Below are positions 61,103 through 64,000 of a DNA stretch of 64,000 bases, piece by piece (the stretch's first letter is position 1; the number at the start of each line of letters is the position of its first letter). The position numbers and the translations under genes were made by a program. The notes beneath the pieces are model-generated. The model was not told the origin of the DNA. It saw only the letters and a list, made by a program, of their open reading frames with translations, and made no database searches. The stretch is from assembly GCF_014647475.1 (NCBI RefSeq), contig NZ_BMPG01000001.1, positions 992,001 through 1,056,000 of the forward strand. The letters run 5' to 3'. The stretch comes from Halocalculus aciditolerans (GTDB taxonomy: Archaea; Halobacteriota; Halobacteria; Halobacteriales; Halobacteriaceae).

Positions 61103-61762
61103 CTACTCGATCAGACGCCGGAGGTCGTGGAGCGTGTCGAGTTCGTGCGTCGGGTCGACACCGAGGACGACGTCGGCGTTGTGGTCGCGGCGGACGAACG
61201 CCGAGTCGAGACCGGCGGCGTGCGCAGCGCGCACGTCGCTCTCGCGGTCGCCGACGTAGAGCGCGCTCGACGGGTCGAGGTCCGCGAGCGCGCGGTCGAG
61301 ATAGTGCGTGTTCGGCTTCTTCCGGTCGAGCGCGTCGACCGTCTTCTCCCGACCGTAGTAGGTGTCGACGGTGTCGTGCAGGCCGAACCGGTCGAGGACG
61401 TACTCGACGGTCGAATGGTGGTTGTTACTCACCACTCCCGTCGGAACCGAAAGCGAGCGAACGGCCGCGAGGTCCGCGTAGGCGTCCCGCTCGCCCGCCT
61501 CGAAATCCGCGAACTGGGACTGCTGGTCGCGGCGCTCGCGCGCCGCCCAGAACACCGCCGGGTCGAGGTCGTAGCCCGCACAGAGCTCGCGGAGCTCCGC
61601 GCTCGACACCCCGTCCACGACGGCGTCGACGTGCTCGTCACGCGCGTCCTCGACGCCGACCGCCTCGAACGCCGCCCGCGTCGCCCCCGACTGCGACTCG
61701 TACCGCGGCGGCGTCACCAACACCCCATCGTTGTCGAAGAGCACCGCATCGTAGCCAGTCAC
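61103..61762 (-). CDS. HAD-superfamily hydrolase
   Basis: This is a 219-residue phosphatase-like enzyme. Motif I is LFDNDGVL with Asp-x-Asp replaced by Asp-Asn-Asp order (DNDGV), motif II is GVVSNN, motif III is the Lys in KKPNTHYL and motif IV is YVGDRESDV. It is of the beta-phosphoglucomutase/PGP type. The substrate is unknown. It is convergent with the PQQ lipoprotein gene, 3 nt apart. Confidence 0.9.
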   Translation of the reverse strand: MTGYDAVLFDNDGVLVTPPRYESQSGATRAAFEAVGVEDARDEHVDAVVDGVSSAELRELCAGYDLDPAVFWAARERRDQQSQFADFEAGERDAYADLAAVRSLSVPTGVVSNNHHSTVEYVLDRFGLHDTVDTYYGREKTVDALDRKKPNTHYLDRALADLDPSSALYVGDRESDVRAAHAAGLDSAFVRRDHNADVVLGVDPTHELDTLHDLRRLIE

Positions 61763-62140
61763 AGTTCAACGCACGGCTTCCACCCAAGGAAACGTTTCGG
61801 GCGAACCACGTGCCTCGCGTGTCGCTCCCTACCGGTCGCTCCCGCTCGGATCCTCCGTGGTTCTCCCTCGCTCACTCAGTCGGAGCAAGTGGTTCGAAAG
61901 GCGCAACGCGCCTTTCGTCATGCCGAGAGACGCGAAGCGTCTCTCGTAGCACTCCTCCCTGCTCGCGTTCGTTTCACTCACGCGAACTCCGTTCGCTCGG
62001 TCCGAACCACGTGCCTCGCGTGTCGCTCCCTACCGGTCGCTCCCGCTCACCCGTTCGGCGGACCTTCGGTCCGCATGGCTCACGGCTATCGCCGTTCGCG
62101 TGTCCGGCGGTTCTCGCTCCCTGCGGTCGCTTCGAACCGC
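61763..62140. repeat. Repeat-rich intergenic region before SBDS stop
   Basis: These 378 bases contain no credible gene. A 46-bp sequence occurs twice in direct order (61802-61847 and 62003-62048). Perfect triloop palindromes lie at 61896-61916 (stem GAAAGGCGC) and 61925-61945 (stem GAGAGACGC). Confidence 0.8.
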
Positions 62141-62141
62141 C
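62106..62141 (-). repeat. Stop-adjacent inverted repeat after SBDS
   Basis: On the minus strand the SBDS stop TAG runs into GGCGGTTC, which pairs perfectly (8 bp) with GAACCGCC about 20 nt later. The loop is GAAGCGACCGCAGGGAGCGA. It belongs to the same family as the elements at 4487, 19145 and 19414. Confidence 0.55.
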
Positions 62142-62866
62142 TACCTCGTCGACAGCTCGTCCTTATCCTTGATGACGCGCGTCTCTCCCTCGCCGCTGGT
62201 GAGTTCGGCGACGAGGTCGTAAAGCTCGTTCCGCATCCCCGCAGGGAAGGTGAGGACGCCGACCCAGGAGCCGTCGGCCTGCCACTCTTCGCGTTCGAGC
62301 TCGCCGAACTGCCGGATCTGCGCCTGCCCGGAGCCCGCGTGCTCGGGCGGGAGGCTCACGGCGACCGTCACCTCCTCGAAACGAATCGGGATGACGGGCC
62401 GGAGCGCCTCCAGCGCGTCGTCCACCTGCCCCTCCACCGGCTCCATCGGATCCACGGTGAATCCCGCCTGCTCGAGCGCGGACTCGATGCGTTCCGGCGG
62501 ATGCGGCGCATCGTCCATCTGCGGATTCACCGCGTTCCGCGCGATGGTGTTGATGAGCTGTTTGCGCTTCTGCTCTTGCATCTCCTGGCGCTGCTCCGCC
62601 GTGATCTGAATCTCCCCGCGCGTCACGACTTCGGGGATGATCTCCATCGGGTCGGTCGTCCCGAACACCTCCTCTAAGTCCTCCTCCGCGGGTCGGTCCC
62701 CGCGGGACGCGTTCTCGAAGACGTCCCGCGCGGCGATGACGTCCTCCAGTTCGCCGTCGAACTCGCCGCGCTTCATCGCCAGCGCCGCGTCCGGGTCGAT
62801 GAGCACTTCGAAGCGCTCACCGTGCGACTCCAACCGCGCTGTGACGGCTTCGTCGAGCGAAATCAT
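62141..62866 (-). CDS. Ribosome maturation protein SBDS
   Basis: This 241-residue archaeal SBDS/Sdo1 protein helps release aIF6 from the large subunit. MISLDEAVTARLESHGERFEVLIDPDAALAMKRGE starts the FYSH domain; VFGTTDPMEIIPEVVTRGEIQITAEQR is the signature region, and a ferredoxin-like C-terminal domain follows. It is in tandem with psmA. Confidence 0.95.
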   Translation of the reverse strand: MISLDEAVTARLESHGERFEVLIDPDAALAMKRGEFDGELEDVIAARDVFENASRGDRPAEEDLEEVFGTTDPMEIIPEVVTRGEIQITAEQRQEMQEQKRKQLINTIARNAVNPQMDDAPHPPERIESALEQAGFTVDPMEPVEGQVDDALEALRPVIPIRFEEVTVAVSLPPEHAGSGQAQIRQFGELEREEWQADGSWVGVLTFPAGMRNELYDLVAELTSGEGETRVIKDKDELSTR

Positions 62867-63055
62867 GGATGCGTAAGCGTTCGCCCGGACCGCCTAAAAC
62901 CCTTTCCGCGCCACCGGACGCTCGCCGCCTCCACCGACCTCCGAACAACTTGCTGCCACCACCGAACCCGAGAACTCGTCCGAGGGTGATTCGACACTCG
63001 GGCGAGAGCGGCGTCGCTACGCGGCGCGAAAAACGGTGAGAATCGGGTGTCGTCG
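62867..63055. other. Spacer between psmA and SBDS
   Basis: These 189 bases hold no recognisable gene. It is GC-rich with no strong TATA box seen, so SBDS could be read through from psmA or from an unrecognised promoter. Confidence 0.4.
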
Positions 63056-63811
63056 TTACTCCGCGGACTCGTCGGATTCGTCCTTCTGGAGGTCGTGCTC
63101 GACGAGGTACTCCTCGATCTCGTCGTTCGTGAGCTCGATGAAGGACTCCGTCTCCGCGTCCACGGTCGCGACGCCGACGCCGCTCGGCGTCAGGCCTTCC
63201 TCGTGGACTTCGCCGAGACCGGCGAGCGCGAGCCCGACCGCCTGGTCGAGTTCGAGGTCCTCGGAGTAGTTGTCCTCTAAGAACGCCTGGACGTCGTCGC
63301 GGCCGCTGCCGATGGCGAGCGCCTTCCACTCGTTCGGCGTGCCGGACGGGTCCGTCTCGTAGAGGTAGGGCTGGCCGTCGTCGACGCCGCCGATGACGAG
63401 CGCGACGCCGAACGGGCGCGCGCCGCCGACCTGCGTGTACTGCTGGATGTGGTCGGTGACGTCCTTCGTCAGCGTCTCCACGGAGATCGGTTCGCCGTAG
63501 CGGAGGCGGTTCACCTGACTGTCGCGGCGCGCGAAGTCGATGAGTTGGCGCGCGTCGGCGACGTGCCCGGCGGACGCGATGCCGATGTGGTCGTCCGCTT
63601 TGTGGATTTTCTCGACGCTCGTCTCCTCCATGAGCGGCGACCGGATGCGCTTGTCCACGACGAGCACGACGCCGTCCTTCGCGCGAACGCCGATGCTGGC
63701 GCTCCCGCGTTTGACGGCTTCACGTGCGTACTCGACCTGGTAGAGCCGGCCGTCCGGGGAGAAGATCGTGATTCCTCGGTCGTATGCCTGCTGTTGGGAT
63801 TGACCCTGCAT
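63056..63811 (-). CDS. psmA: Proteasome alpha subunit
   Basis: This 251-residue subunit of the 20S core particle has the alpha-type N-terminus YDRGITIFSPDGRLYQVEYAREAVKRG and the conserved TLTKDVTDHIQQYTQVGGARPFG. It lacks the catalytic Thr, as all alpha subunits do. It is followed by SBDS and preceded by rnp2 6 nt away. Confidence 0.97.
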   Translation of the reverse strand: MQGQSQQQAYDRGITIFSPDGRLYQVEYAREAVKRGSASIGVRAKDGVVLVVDKRIRSPLMEETSVEKIHKADDHIGIASAGHVADARQLIDFARRDSQVNRLRYGEPISVETLTKDVTDHIQQYTQVGGARPFGVALVIGGVDDGQPYLYETDPSGTPNEWKALAIGSGRDDVQAFLEDNYSEDLELDQAVGLALAGLGEVHEEGLTPSGVGVATVDAETESFIELTNDEIEEYLVEHDLQKDESDESAE

Positions 63812-63817
63812 AATGTA

Positions 63818-64000
63818 TCACTCTAGGTCAGACGCCGTCGCGCCCACGTGTTGGCCGTCCCCCGCGAGATCGACAACGCCGTCGCGACGAACGGCGCGGT
63901 AGGACTGGCCCTGGAACACGACGTCTTCTTCGACTGAACGTTCCGCCGCGCGTCCTAAATACTTTTCTTCCGCAGTCCGCACCGTCCCCGAAATCCCTCG
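63818..64000 (-). CDS. rnp2: RNase P protein component 2 (Pop5/Rnp2), C-terminal part
   Basis: The last 60 codons were read from the minus strand; the rest lies beyond the window. RGISGTVRTAEEKYLGRAAE matches the conserved C-terminal strand of archaeal Rnp2/Pop5, followed by a haloarchaeal acidic extension. Together with Rpp30 it supports the RNA catalysis that trims tRNA 5' ends. Its stop is 6 nt upstream of psmA. Confidence 0.82.
   Translation of the reverse strand, partial: RGISGTVRTAEEKYLGRAAERSVEEDVVFQGQSYRAVRRDGVVDLAGDGQHVGATASDLE

Overview
The window comes from the chromosome of a haloarchaeon (class Halobacteria). The DNA is very GC-rich, the predicted proteins are strongly acidic, and many genes look leaderless with TATA-like boxes about 25-30 nt before the start. 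The gene content is archaeal/haloarchaeal: RPA1-RPAP1-Rpe, aIF2-beta, SBDS-PsmA-Rnp2, GHMP-type shikimate kinase, ArfC, a HalX regulator, a PGF-CTERM surface protein and several DUF families known mainly from Halobacteria. No complete insertion sequence, prophage or CRISPR array was found.

Layout. 1-3126: liv branched-chain amino acid ABC transporter (livH partial, livM, livG, livF). 3265-9645: aldo/keto reductase, a pentapeptide-repeat protein with a membrane (ion-channel-like) tail, a Liv-type binding lipoprotein, a CBS/zinc-ribbon protein and uridine kinase. 9781-9992: tRNA-Ser(UGA) with a second tRNA-like 3' end beside it. 10033-17832 (minus strand): DUF2064-like protein, family-4 uracil-DNA glycosylase, nadE, an NSS transporter, aroC, a phosphodiesterase and aroA. 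17960-23238: M24 peptidase, a receiver-PAS protein that has lost its phosphorylation residues, a HalX response regulator, tyrA and a methyltransferase. 23297-29460: surE, then beta-carbonic anhydrase, an Lrp/AsnC regulator, dabB and dabA, which look like an inorganic-carbon uptake module. 29556-36793: aroQ, aroK, a methyltransferase, a sensor kinase and the Lhr helicase. 36892-46529: a beta-propeller/coiled-coil protein, a creatininase-family enzyme (ArfB candidate), rpa1-rpap1-rpe, arfC and a nucleotidyltransferase. 47134-61762: a glutaredoxin-thioredoxin reductase fusion, small regulators, a five-repeat surface protein, aIF2-beta, DNA glycosylase, acylphosphatase, nnr-moaC, hflX and a PQQ-propeller lipoprotein. 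62141-64000: SBDS, psmA and the end of rnp2.

How the genes work together. Five genes serve chorismate and aromatic amino acid synthesis (aroK, aroA, aroC, aroQ, tyrA) but sit in three places. The carbonic anhydrase, Lrp-like regulator and DabBA pair form a plausible bicarbonate/CO2 module, with a palindromic operator candidate before dabB. RPA1, RPAP1 and Rpe form a translationally coupled ssDNA-binding operon. Rnp2, PsmA and SBDS link RNA processing, proteolysis and ribosome assembly.

The most unusual non-coding feature is the long intergenic stretches. They are built of GAGCGA/GAACCGC-type low complexity and many perfect triloop palindromes. At four genes an inverted repeat GCGGTTC...GAACCGC starts right at the stop codon. 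The 46593-47108 segment is almost entirely back-to-back inverted repeats.
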